The position numbers and the translations under genes are program-made. Below, one piece after another: positions 1-10,608 of a DNA stretch of 64,000 nt (the first letter of the stretch is position 1; every line of letters starts with the position of its first letter). Source of the stretch: Plutella xylostella (Eukaryota > Arthropoda > Insecta > Lepidoptera > Plutellidae); the NCBI RefSeq assembly GCF_932276165.1, contig NC_063986.1, positions 632,501-696,500 on the forward strand, written 5' to 3'. The notes below the pieces were generated by a model. It did no database searches, was not told where the DNA came from, and worked only from the letters and a program-made list of their open reading frames with translations.

Positions 1-309
1 TATAAAATATTTATGTAAATAATACCAGTAATTCTGCACCTACATATTATTATTTTATTTTATACAAAACTATATAAACTATTGCCTTTATCTGCAAAAG
101 TATGTTTAAAACCAATGTCTGAAAGCTTATTGTTAGTACAAATTGATACAAATCTATTGTTTTTGATGAAGACTGCCACTTATTGCTAACGGCTAACGAC
201 AAGGTCAATGACCCTGCAACAAAAAAGAGCATTTATCCTAATACGACCACAACTACTTGCCCACCGCTTGACGTTTAATATGAGACGTGTTCTTGATTGA
301 TGACACTTT
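1..309. other. AT-rich flank, no gene seen
   Basis: AT-rich sequence upstream of the LINE insertion. The only reading frames are short and unlike any protein I recognise. No RNA gene or repeat structure was seen. Confidence 0.5.
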
Positions 310-321
310 AGGGCTAAGTCT
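310..321. repeat. Putative target-site duplication, left copy
   Basis: AGGGCTAAGTCT, identical to 4525-4536. The two copies bracket the LINE exactly where GC content and coding content begin and end, so they are best read as the duplicated target site. Joined, the flanks give a continuous AT-rich empty site. Confidence 0.7.
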
Positions 322-3300
322 GCTTTTGGTCTTGGTAACATACAAGATCATTAACCCGGCCCCAGGGGGACTAGAGACACCTTCTCTGAGCCCCACTGGG
401 GTAGCTCCTGTTCGGCGCGTCCACGTCGCGGGGGTGGGCACCTCTCTCTTCAGTAGGCCGGAGTGAGCTGGTGGCTGAGTTCGTCCAGGGACCCAGGCCT
501 GCGGGGTATAGCGCAGAACCCGTGCCCAGGGTTACGGGTGAAGACCTCAACGGTGGAGAAGGCGGAGACACTGGGTGTCAACACGGCTTATCTGGCGGAA
601 GAGGCAAGCCTCGCCACACGGGCATGAAACATGTGGTGCATCACGGAAACCTCTCGTGTAACTCACAAAGACTGCCCCGGCATAGAAGGCACATTAAAGG
701 CTGATAAGCGACTTATGCTGGCGGACATGGCGGGGTAGCAAGGCATCGTGGAAGGCCTGAAGGGCGTCCGGTAGAGGTCAGGGAAACCGGCGGCTAGAAA
801 CTGCATCCTTCTTTCCTCCAGTCGTGGCGGGCAACTGCTCCATTGGTCCCAGGGAAGCTAGGACGAGAGAGTGAGTCTGCACCAGCGCAACCGCTTACTC
901 ACTGAAATCTATTCACGCGCAGATGACCTCAGGCTTTAGAAAGACTCCGATTTCAAAAACCAAGTCCTGCGGCGATAGTGTACTGGTGGTAGAGTCGTAT
1001 CTTGATGGAATATCGGCTCTAGCTGGAAGCTACACGTAGGCGATCAGGCGAGAGTGGTCGTTCTTCGGACTCATGGTGGTGAGAGGACGAGCTCGGCAGC
1101 ACGCCTGGTGACAAGGCAGCCCTATTCAGGGACGCACTGCCTTCCCAAATCCAGGGAGGGGCCTAGAAAAGGTGGCCTAAACAAAGTTCACCCCAAAACC
1201 TACTCATACAGTAACCGCGGTTGTATGTGCATCAACGTCACGCGGTCCAAATTACAAGAAAACATATAAATTAAACAAACAATCCCTTTGCATTGCTTCT
1301 TGGAACGTACGAACTCTTATTGATAACGACAGCAATATCTGCCCGGAACGGAAAACTGCAATTATAGCCAAGGAGTTATATAGATACGGAGTCGACATAG
1401 CGGCAATCTCCGAAACCCATCTCTTGGAAGAGGGTGAACTTTGCGAAAAAGGAAGTGGCTACACATACTACTGGATAGGCAGACCTGTAACCGAGAAGAG
1501 AGGAAACGGTGTCGGCTTTGCCATGAAGAACAGTATAGCCAGATCGCTTACTGAGCTACCCAAAGGTGTGAGTGATAGACTAATGACCCTACGCCTTCTG
1601 ATTGCCGATAATAAATATGTCACACTCATCAGTGCATACGCGCCAACACTCAAGGCCTCAGATGAAGATAAAGGCAAGTTTTATGACGATCTCCGAAACA
1701 TCATTCAGAGCATACCACCCACAGATAAGATCCTACTCCTTGGAGACTTTAATGCTCGAGTGGGCACGGAACATCTGGCTTGGACCAATGTACTGGGACC
1801 TCATGGTGTAGGCAACTGTAACAGTAATGGTATCGACCTTCTGACGCTTTGCTCTCAGTTTGACCTAGCCATTACGAACACTTTCTTCAGACTCCCCAAT
1901 AAGCATAAAACTACATGGATGCACCCAAGATCTAAAGACTGGCATCTCATTGACTACGTCATTGTGCGCAGGAAAGACCTGAAAGATGTTCTCATAACCC
2001 GTGCAATGAGAGGGGCTAATGGCTGGACTGACCATCGCCTCCTCAGATCCAAACTACGTATGGTATTGCAGAGACCTCGTCGTGCCTCACATAAGAAGCC
2101 AATTAGAGCGCTTTGTTCAAGTCTTGTCCACTGTAGCGACGCTAGCGCTAAGCTTGACAATAAATTTCATGACATTTCGGCAAAGAATCCATCAATCTCG
2201 GCAGACGTTGACTCATCGTGGGTGGCCATTGCTAACAACCTATCTCAGGCCGTCACTGAATCTCTCACCCCACCATCTAAGAAACACCAAGATTGGTTTG
2301 ATGAGAATGACCCTGAAATTAAAACGCTGCTAGCAGAGCATAGACGCTTTCTTAGGAACCCAACTATCACAACATCTGAGAAACATAATGTCCAAAGGAC
2401 TCTAAAACAGAAGCTTCGGAGCCTAAAAGATAAATGGTGGCTTGAAAGAGCTGAAGAGCTTCAACGTTGGGCTGATACTAAGCAGATTGGAAAGTTTTAT
2501 CAGAGTCTACAAACCATCTTCGGACCAAAAATTAAAAAGGTTGTTCCTATGCGCACGGCTGATAAATCCAGACGTCTTAGTAACAAACAAGACATCCTGT
2601 TCAGATGAACCGAGCACTTCCAAAGCGTTTTTAACCCTCCAAGCTACACCTATGATGTATCTTGTCTGGACGATGTACCCCAGAGGCTAGAAATCGCCGA
2701 ACTTGACGAACCCCCCACCATACAGGAGATGCGAAAATCCATCCACCGGCTTCAGAATGGAAAGGCACCTGGATCTGATGGCCTACCTCCAGAAGTATTT
2801 AAGTACGGTGGTCCAGCAATCCATAACAGTCTGCACCAACTTATTCTCAAGATCTGGGCTGAAGAAAACGTTCCGCAAGCATGGAAAGATGCCTCCATTT
2901 GTACACTGTACAAAGGCAAGGGTGACGCATCCGAATGCGGCTCATATCGGGGAATCTCCCTTCTTTCGGTGGCGGGAAAGATACTTGCCCATATAATTAA
3001 CACGCGGCTGAGTGCTGTAGCCGAAGAAATCCTACCTGAGAGTCAATGTGGTTTCCGGCCAAACAGGGGAACAATCGACGCGATATTTGTAGTAAAGCAG
3101 ATTCAGGAAAAGAGCCTTGAGCAACACCGACCCCTATACCTCTGCTTTATAGACCTTGAGAAAGCCTTTGACCGTGTTCCCCGGGAGCTACTCTGGGAAG
3201 TTCTGAGGCGATCCGGCTGCCCCTCTAAGTTTGTGAATATTATACGCCAATTTCATGACTCAATGCTGGGAAGGGTGCAGTTTGATGACTGCCTTTCTGA

Positions 3301-4524
3301 AGGGTTTCCTGTGGTTTGCGGCGTCAAACAGGGTTGCGTTATGGCTCCAACACTTTTTGGAATATTCTTTGGAGCTGTGGTTACTGATGCTCTTCAGCGG
3401 TGCGACGACTCCATCTCTATAACCACACGAACAGATAAAGGGATCTTCAATTTATCTAGATTCCGGGCAAAGGGAAAATGTCGCCAGCTCAGAATTCTTG
3501 ACGCACTCTATGCAGATGACGCCTGCTTCATGGCCGACAGCCACACCGCACTTCAGTCATACCTAACAAACCTCCATAACTCCTGCAAAAAATTTGGTTT
3601 GACAATCAGCAATTCCAAAACCCAGATACTAGTTCAACCTCCGCGTGGAAGCCCAGCTGAAGCACCCAACATCTTCTTGGGAGATGGTGCCCTGGACGTG
3701 GTATCTCACTTCCGTTACCTTGGAAGTGAGATCAGAAACGACAATCGTCTAGACACCGAGATTCCGGTGCGAATTGCCAGAGCTGCTTCTGCTTTTGGAA
3801 AACTAAACCAACGGGTGTGGAAATCTCATGATTTAAAACTGATGACTAAGTTGGCTGTATACAAGGCGACGGTCCTTCCCATTTTGTTGTATGCCTCCGA
3901 AACCTGGTGCCTCTATAGAAGAAATATAAAGCAGCTTGACATCTTCCACATGAAGTGCCTGCGTACTATCTTGAGGATAAACTGGGAAGACCGAGTGACA
4001 AACACGGAAGTGCTAAGGCGTGCACAAATGCAGGGTATGGAAGCCATGCTCATGAAAGCGCAGCTAAGGTGGTGTGGTCATGTGGTACGTATGGAGGACG
4101 ATCGACTACCAAAAGCCGTCTTCTACTCCCAGCTCTCAAAAGGTGCGCGAACAGTTGGCGGACAGCACTTGCGATACAAGGATGTTCTGAAAAGGCATAT
4201 AACTGCTTCCGGCATTCCACCTGACAGCTGGGAAAAAGCAGCCCACAATCGCAACGAATGGCGCTCCACAGTCCACTCCAGAGTAAATGAGTTCGAAAAA
4301 GCCCGACTAGAAACTCTTGACTCCAACCGCCTGCAGCGCAAGACTCGTCCGAAGCCCACTTACAACTACACCTACAACGGCCGTGGCGAACTATTCTGCA
4401 ATGCTTGTAACCGGACCTTTGCCACGAAGCTGGGTTTCGCGAGTCACATTCGCGCCCACCGCCGAAGAAGTCCTACTAGCCCCTGAGGTCGCCGTCATCG
4501 GATCACGATGAGGAGGACATCATC
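322..4524 (+). mobile_element. APE-type non-LTR retrotransposon (LINE), nearly full length
   Basis: A GC-richer block of about 4.2 kb set in AT-rich DNA. It contains a 5' untranslated part (to about 1.2 kb), an apurinic-like endonuclease, a reverse transcriptase, a C-terminal zinc finger and a short 3' end finishing GACATCATC. The 12-base word AGGGCTAAGTCT lies at both edges (310-321 and 4525-4536) and fits a target-site duplication, which would make this copy essentially complete. No LTRs or RNase H domain are seen. The endonuclease resembles the proteins often annotated as craniofacial development protein 2-like in invertebrates. The clade (RTE-like or a relative) is not settled here. One in-frame stop shows that this copy is no longer autonomous as sequenced. 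Confidence 0.9.
1181..4486 (+). pseudogene. LINE endonuclease-reverse transcriptase ORF with one internal stop
   Basis: One continuous frame runs from 1181 to 4486 and is broken only by TGA at 2606-2608, probably once a Trp codon in a stretch reading FR(stop)TEHFQ. The endonuclease begins with WNVRTL near 1301 and keeps SETH (Glu at 1412), GDFN (1742) and WTDHR (Asp 2030, His 2033). The reverse transcriptase after the stop (from ATG 2729, 585 codons) keeps motif A FIDLEKAFD, motif B KQGCVMAP and the catalytic YADD. The C-terminus carries a C2H2 finger (C557, C560, H573, H577 of that part). There is no in-frame ATG before the endonuclease; the first is at 1523, so the natural start is either lost or lies in another frame upstream. 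Known role of the family: target-primed reverse transcription of its own RNA. Confidence 0.9.
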
Positions 4525-4536
4525 AGGGCTAAGTCT
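4525..4536. repeat. Putative target-site duplication, right copy
   Basis: Second copy of AGGGCTAAGTCT, directly after the GACATCATC 3' end of the LINE. Confidence 0.7.
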
Positions 4537-6238
4537 ACTAAATATAAGTAACAAACGGGAATGGTAAAGCTCTATACGTATCTACGCATTATCGCTGTTG
4601 CTCTTCCTGAAAGATGCGAGTGTGGTTTTTATAGGGAATGCTGTGACAGTAGCGCATCACTGCAACTGTATAGCAGACTGGACCCCAAGCTCAAAATAGA
4701 CATAAAGGAAACGGGCTTTGGATACTGTATTTGCATACGGGGGTAACGGGGGTGTCCCTCAGGTCAAAGGTCACAAACTTCTGGGAATACCCGATGCTCT
4801 GTAGAGTGCCATTGTGCCATCAGACACTTCCCTTTATGTTGATTTGATACAGCCGTTTTAAAGTTATTCTAATTGTTACATTAATTGTGTTTGATATTGT
4901 CTGTTTCTGCTGAATATGAGGAATTGCTACTGAATTGAATATACATATTTAGAATCAGTATCAGTGGTGGTTACATGAATATCACCATCATAATTGATAC
5001 TTAAATTACCTATAAAGGTGTAAATTTTTTGTTTACTATTGCCCCGTTAAAATAAAGGGGATTGTTTTATAAAAATGATTGCTTTTATATTATAAAATAT
5101 CAGTACGTTATGAAGGCAACATAAGGAACGGCTGAAGTATAAGAGTAAATTACATAAATGATTTGATAACTCGTTAAAGACAGTGTTTTGCCTCCATAAG
5201 CCATTGATATAAATAAAACGTATAAATGGCATACTTACTCAAAATAATGTTTGCAGTTTTCGTTAATCAAGAATCGACATTGATTTTTTACTTAACTGAT
5301 AAAATTATCACATCGTTTCGTAAGTCGCAAATTATAGTGTATGTAATGTTGTCTTGTTTATTTTGCATGCAAAGTGTGCCATTTTTTTGACAGACCCTGT
5401 CACTGATTTGGAGATAAATTGTATTGACATTGACATAAAAATCACTTGTTGAACGCATTAATATAATATTCAGTTAATGTTATGAAACGGTTAAACATAT
5501 CAATTAATCGGTTAGAAATACTCAACTTCAGGACTTAAACTGGCATCCGAAAATACCTAGGTATATACTATTTCTTAGTAGTTGATATACCTAAGTACCT
5601 AGTGGGAAAGAATAATAACTAGTAACAGCTAGTAGTGGTAAAGTTGTCCAGAATTACATACCGATACATTTTGTAATTTCAAATTGTTAAAAACATAACT
5701 AAAATCATGCGAAAAGGATAGAATAGAATACTACTTTATTGACTAAACAGATCACAAATAACAATAAGGATCAATAGGATTAAAAAAATATTGTGCCAAC
5801 GGAGCCGGTGTAGACAATAACTTTAAAAAAAATGGCCTTAAACGAGACATTATAATGACGAAATAACAATAATTGCGTTATATTCTATAAGTAGGTAATT
5901 AAATATCATCATGTCAATCAGTTTAGTTAGGCACAGTAGCCTTTTAATGTAACTGTTAGGTAGGTAATTACCATTCGTACGTACGTTCGCTCGAACGTAT
6001 TCGTACAATTAATAAGAGCTAAAATCTAATATTATATCATTACGAATGCGAAAGGTTGCCAATTCCAAAGTATTAAGATGTTATCTCTGTAATACGATAA
6101 CGATCTACATGTGTATGCACAACAAAACATGATATGAGATTTAGTTTTATCAAGGTGAGTTCGGAGTGTAATACTTCATAGTTTGAGAACTAACCTCTGA
6201 TTTCATTCTGGGCCAGATAATGATTTGTAATTATTCTA
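4537..6238. other. Intergenic AT-rich region
   Basis: No gene recognised. A GAATAGAATA stretch near 5725 on the + strand is the complement of the TTCTA-rich tails seen elsewhere in the window, so a degenerate minus-strand retroelement 3' end may lie there. Otherwise nothing is supported. Confidence 0.45.
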
Positions 6239-6358
6239 CAGGTGTTGCAAAAAGGGTATACTAAGCATGTGCACTGATTTCAGATTCGGGCTTAGATATA
6301 CTCGCAACATACTGCACAAGCTGGTTTCGGCTTAGGATACCCTTTTTGCAACACCCTG
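6239..6358. mobile_element. MITE family A, copy 1 (120 bp, TA target site)
   Basis: The terminal inverted repeats read CAGGTGTTGCAAAAAGGGTA on the left and end TTTTTGCAACACCCTG on the right, flanked on both sides by TA. A longer relative lies at 45697-45871. A TA duplication is typical of Tc1/mariner-derived elements. It has no coding capacity. Confidence 0.8.
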
Positions 6359-6535
6359 TATATGATGTGTAATTAGTACTGCTAGCAAGACTGGAGGTGT
6401 TTCATGGAAGCATTCGAATCTTGACACATTTCACCACAACCCGATTTTCGAAGATGATAACTTATATTATTACCTATTGTATGGAACGAAACCTCTATGC
6501 GTGTCCAACATAAAAAAACATGAATTTAAATACTA

Positions 6536-6776
6536 CACTCACGGGCAATGAAAAAGTTCCACTCACAAAATGCCGACACCAAATGACCTGAATTTTTTCA
6601 AACACTTCATCAAAAGTTTGAACAATATATTATGGTTATTGGTTGGTAATATCCTGAAATCCTGATGCTCTGTTAAATGTATTTCAATGTTGTAGAAGGC
6701 GTCATTAAGCTAGCCTTTTCCGTTTAGGAGTAATTTGGTGGTTTTCTCAGTGGAACCTTTTCATTGCCCGTGAGTG
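6536..6776. mobile_element. MITE family B, copy 1 (241 bp, TA target site)
   Basis: Terminal inverted repeats of about 28 bp start CACTCACGGGCAATGAAAAA and end with the inverse TTTTCATTGCCCGTGAGTG, with TA on both sides. This is the best-preserved copy; others lie at 12466, 13804 and about 55075. It is a Tc1/mariner-type non-autonomous element by its target site. Confidence 0.85.
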
Positions 6777-7429
6777 TATTACTACGTAACGAAGTTAAAC
6801 TATTTAGATAGTTAATATCATTAAAAATATGGGCTTGTAATTATATTTAAACTTTATTAGACGGTACACTCGGAAACCTTTTAAGTATTAATTTCCTTTT
6901 CAAGTATTTTAATTAATTAGCTGTGTAAGCTTTCTGGATTGATCCACATTATAAAGAAATATTTTTGGATCTAGTTAAATAAAAAGGATATATAAAGTTA
7001 CTGACAACCTGTCAAATCGCAAACAGCGAAAATTTTATAAATAAACAAACAAAATTGTAAATAAAATATATCGGTCTATTTTTAACTAAAAAACAACACG
7101 TATTTGAATTTGTCACTGTGTAATGATGTAGTGAAAATGTTATACACATGAAAATCTGTGAATTAACCGCAATAAATGAAGAGAAAAGTTTTCTTTGGTG
7201 AAGTGAATGTTGCTGCTTATTGCAGGGATTGTGTACCTTATTTATCTAACTATGGAGATTGGAGATCTACCTAGTGTAAAGTGAACTTTTAGTGCTGAGC
7301 TGAGAAGTGCAGTGTTACCTAATAATCACAATCTTATTAATATTTATATATTTGACATATATGTTATTTATTTATTTGACATAAGCACTTACAAATGATA
7401 AATGTACTGTATAGGTATGTTGACTCACT
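6777..7429. other. Leader region upstream of the RLE-type ORF
   Basis: AT-rich, with no ORF. It could hold the 5' untranslated region of the retroelement ORF that starts at 7430, but no promoter element or element boundary could be identified. An out-of-frame ATG lies shortly upstream of the chosen start. Confidence 0.35.
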
Positions 7430-10255
7430 ATGAGCCAACAGAGGTCTACATGCCCACATTGTCCAAGTTCTTCAAGGCAGTTCATTGTTCCTCGTGGACT
7501 TAATGTTCACATTGGTCGGGTGCATAAAAATGCACCGTCTCACTCTCAACCGCCAATATCTGTTGCTACAACAGATTCTGTGATTTCCAACACTCCAGAC
7601 TTTACTCACATAGCGCAGTTAAAAAACACTGTTCGAGTCCTCAAGCATATACCTAAGGGCGCCAGGTGCCTAGCTGCAGGCAAACTTGCACAGCTGATTG
7701 ACACCTGCCTTCAGACCAATGGTAGCCAGGAATGGTATGAGTTGCTGACTTTCAGTTATATTGCTCTGCGGGCCCCGAGCACTGATGATCCACGATCTCT
7801 TACAGCCAAAGTCAAAGAAAATATAAATTCTTTCACTGAACCTTTGGTCACTGTTTATCCCTTCGATCAGGGGCACAGATCAGTATACAGAACGATAGAG
7901 GCAAAGGTTTACGATGGTGATTTGCGAGGTGCTGTGCGGTTGCTGACTTCTGACAACTCTTTGGCTCCCAATAACAGTGATACGTTGACAGGCTTACAGG
8001 AAAAACACCCATCGCCGTCACGCTCACTAAATTTTCCACCTGAGCCAAACCTTTCTTCTCCAGCGCTGTCTGTCGTTGTAGCCGATGTCGCGGAGGCTGT
8101 AAGCTCTTTTTACAGCGGTTCAGCTGCCGGGTTGGATGGACTTCGGCCGCAGCACCTGAAGGAGCTTACTTCTGTGTCCGCGGGTGATAACGGGCAGCGT
8201 CTCTTAGAGTCTTTAACTAAACTTAGCAATTTCCTGTTAAAGGGATTGCTAAATATAGAGATCTGCCCGTATCTGTATGGCGCTTCCCTTTGTGCACTCA
8301 CAAAGAGCGGAGGAGGAATTAGACCAATTGCTGTTGGATCTGTGTTTCGACGGTTGGTGGCCAAGCTTGGGTGTAAAGCCGTCAAGTCAGATGTATCGGC
8401 ATACTTACAACCGCATCAATTGGGGTTTGGCACAGCGTTAGGCTGTGAGGCGGCGATTCATGCCACTCGCAGTTTTGCTACAGCTGGCTGTGGAAACAAT
8501 TTGCATGACATAATTGTTAAGCTTGACATAAGAAATGCATTTAACAATTTAGAAAGGGACATAATTCTGTCGAAAATACAGGATCACACTCCGACTCTTT
8601 TTCCGTTTCTGAACCAATGCTACTCAAAACCAAGCCAGTTGTTCCATGGTCCAGTGCCAATATTATCTCAGGTTGGAGCGCAACAGGGAGACCCACTAGG
8701 ACCAATGATTTTCAGCTTGGCAATACATGACATTGTCAAGCACTTGCAGTCCCTATTAAATATATGGTATCTGGATGATGGAACAATTGGTGGCAGTGTT
8801 AATACAGTTGTGAATGATGTGCAGAAAATTGTCGAAGCGTTGAAGGAATTGGGTCTTGAGTTAAACTCCAATAAGTGTGAGGTATTTTGTTGCAACCCGA
8901 ACGAAGACATCTCAACCTTAACAGCAGTGGTTCCAGGTCTGAAAATATTGGATAAAGCAAACTTCACACTTTTAGGAGCACCTATCTTTCCAGAGGCTCT
9001 ACCATCAATTCTGGATGCTAAAAAGGATGGTATCGTTAAGTCGCGGGAACGTTTGAAAAACCTGTCGGCTCATGTGGCATTGACTATTTTTCGCAGCTGC
9101 TTGTCAATGCCCAAGCTAACATACACAGTGAGAACTTCCCCGATTTGGCTGTATCCCGATAAAACGCAAGGAATCGACGATGCCATTAAGTGTACGCTTG
9201 AGGATTTGCTCAATGTTAGCCTTGATGATGTCCAATGGCAACAGGCTGCATTGCCCATAAGACATGGTGGCCTCGGGATTCGTCGGGTACAAGACACTAG
9301 TCTTTCGGCTTTTTTGGCCTCGGCTCATGGGGCAGCGGAACTGGTCACTCGTATTCTCTCAGTTGATGGTGACGGGTTCCGCTTGCCCTTTGTGAACGAG
9401 GCTTTAGCAGAATGGGAGACTCAGCGTCCGGGACAGGTTACTCCCGATAATCCTGAGATGCAAAGGAACTGGGATGAGATTAACTCGATGGCAATATTAG
9501 ATAGCCTCATCGAGACCAGTTCAGGTGTGGACTTGGCCAGACTTAGAGCTGCATCTGCATCAGAGTCAGGTGCTTGGCTCCATGCCTTGCCTTCACCACA
9601 AATGGGTACATTGCTGGATAATGACACATTAAGGATAGCTGTAGCTTTGAGGCTGGGGTGTAATATTTGTGAACAGCATGTGTGCATCTGTGGAGCACAG
9701 GTAGACACAAGAGGACATCATGGATTGAGTTGCCAGAGATGCGCAGGAAGATTTCCTCGCCATCACGCCTTGAATGAAATCATTCGCAGGGCAATGGTCA
9801 CCGCCAACATTCCCTGTGTTTTAGAACCTCCTGGTTTAAGCCGCAGTGACGGTAAACGCCCTGATGGCTTAACCTTGGTCCCTTGGGAGCGTGGACGTAG
9901 CCTGCTGTGGGACGCGACTTGCGTGAGCACATTTGCTGCCTCTCACCTTCCAGGGACCACACGTACAGCCGGGTCGGCGGCGGAGAGCGCAGCTAGATCC
10001 AAACATTTGAAATACGCTGCCTTGAAGAACTGCTACACATTTATTCCTGTAGCATTTGAGACAAGTGGAGTATGGGGGTCTGAGGCAAGGTCTTTTTTAA
10101 AAGGCCTTGGACGACGTATAGTTATCAGAGGTTATGACCGCCGCTCCGGTTCGTACCTCGCTCAAAGGATATCACTCGCTATACAACGCGGTAATGCTGC
10201 GAGTATAATGGGTACCTTTGGGCCAGGTACGATTCGGGGTGGCCTTTTTGAGTGA
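7430..10255 (+). CDS. Intact RLE-type retrotransposon protein (zinc finger, reverse transcriptase, PD-D..K nuclease)
   Basis: This is a single uninterrupted 941-residue ORF. An N-terminal C2H2-type finger spans residues 8-32 (C8, C11, H27, H32). The reverse transcriptase covers about 220-490: motif A KLDIRNAF with Asp366, motif B AQQGDPLGP (417-425), motif C YLDD (447-450) and motif D LELNSNKCEVF. After a long thumb/linker there is a Cys-His knuckle (C752, C754, H763, C768), then RPDG (Asp812), WDAT (Asp828) and a KHLK stretch (858-861), which matches the R-PD...D...K pattern of the restriction-like endonuclease of R2-class elements. No APE endonuclease or RNase H is seen. Similar proteins occur in many invertebrates, usually without a clear name. 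All catalytic residues visible to me are present, so this copy may be young or kept by selection. The host locus is not rDNA. The clade is unassigned and element ends were not found. Confidence 0.85.
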   Translation: MSQQRSTCPHCPSSSRQFIVPRGLNVHIGRVHKNAPSHSQPPISVATTDSVISNTPDFTHIAQLKNTVRVLKHIPKGARCLAAGKLAQLIDTCLQTNGSQEWYELLTFSYIALRAPSTDDPRSLTAKVKENINSFTEPLVTVYPFDQGHRSVYRTIEAKVYDGDLRGAVRLLTSDNSLAPNNSDTLTGLQEKHPSPSRSLNFPPEPNLSSPALSVVVADVAEAVSSFYSGSAAGLDGLRPQHLKELTSVSAGDNGQRLLESLTKLSNFLLKGLLNIEICPYLYGASLCALTKSGGGIRPIAVGSVFRRLVAKLGCKAVKSDVSAYLQPHQLGFGTALGCEAAIHATRSFATAGCGNNLHDIIVKLDIRNAFNNLERDIILSKIQDHTPTLFPFLNQCYSKPSQLFHGPVPILSQVGAQQGDPLGPMIFSLAIHDIVKHLQSLLNIWYLDDGTIGGSVNTVVNDVQKIVEALKELGLELNSNKCEVFCCNPNEDISTLTAVVPGLKILDKANFTLLGAPIFPEALPSILDAKKDGIVKSRERLKNLSAHVALTIFRSCLSMPKLTYTVRTSPIWLYPDKTQGIDDAIKCTLEDLLNVSLDDVQWQQAALPIRHGGLGIRRVQDTSLSAFLASAHGAAELVTRILSVDGDGFRLPFVNEALAEWETQRPGQVTPDNPEMQRNWDEINSMAILDSLIETSSGVDLARLRAASASESGAWLHALPSPQMGTLLDNDTLRIAVALRLGCNICEQHVCICGAQVDTRGHHGLSCQRCAGRFPRHHALNEIIRRAMVTANIPCVLEPPGLSRSDGKRPDGLTLVPWERGRSLLWDATCVSTFAASHLPGTTRTAGSAAESAARSKHLKYAALKNCYTFIPVAFETSGVWGSEARSFLKGLGRRIVIRGYDRRSGSYLAQRISLAIQRGNAASIMGTFGPGTIRGGLFE

Positions 10256-10474
10256 TTTTTGACGAGGCATATTGCTGATAACATTTGTTATATAGGTTAA
10301 TGACGAAGCTATTCGCTTAAATTACCTTCCTAGATTATAATTTATACGACGTTCAACTTTGTAAATAGTTTATATTTAGTTTATGTACGTTGCACGTCCC
10401 GTATTTATTTAAACGTTAAATAAAAATGAGTTTAATACTTATATATTTATGTAAGATAGATGACGGTTAGGCTA
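10256..10474. other. 3' flank of the RLE-type ORF
   Basis: AT-rich, with AATAAA-like signals near 10420 (GTTAAATAAAAATG). This is the probable 3' untranslated part of the retroelement before a separate LINE fragment begins. Confidence 0.4.
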
Positions 10475-10608
10475 GATGGGGTGACGGCTTGCGAAAGGTG
10501 GCTGGTTATGATTGGATGCGGAAAGCTAAAGATCGCATCCAGTGGCGTGCTTTGGGAGAGGCCTACGTCCAGCAGTGGACTGCTATAGGCTGATGATGAT
10601 GATGATGA
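10475..10608 (+). mobile_element. 5'-truncated LINE 3' end with (GAT)n tail
   Basis: It reads as the last codons of a LINE reverse transcriptase: a GWMRKA-like segment followed by a tract matching LGEAYVQQW, a stop, and a (GAT)n tail. It is the same family as the minus-strand fragment at 55868-56272. This tail type is very common in Lepidoptera. Confidence 0.8.
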
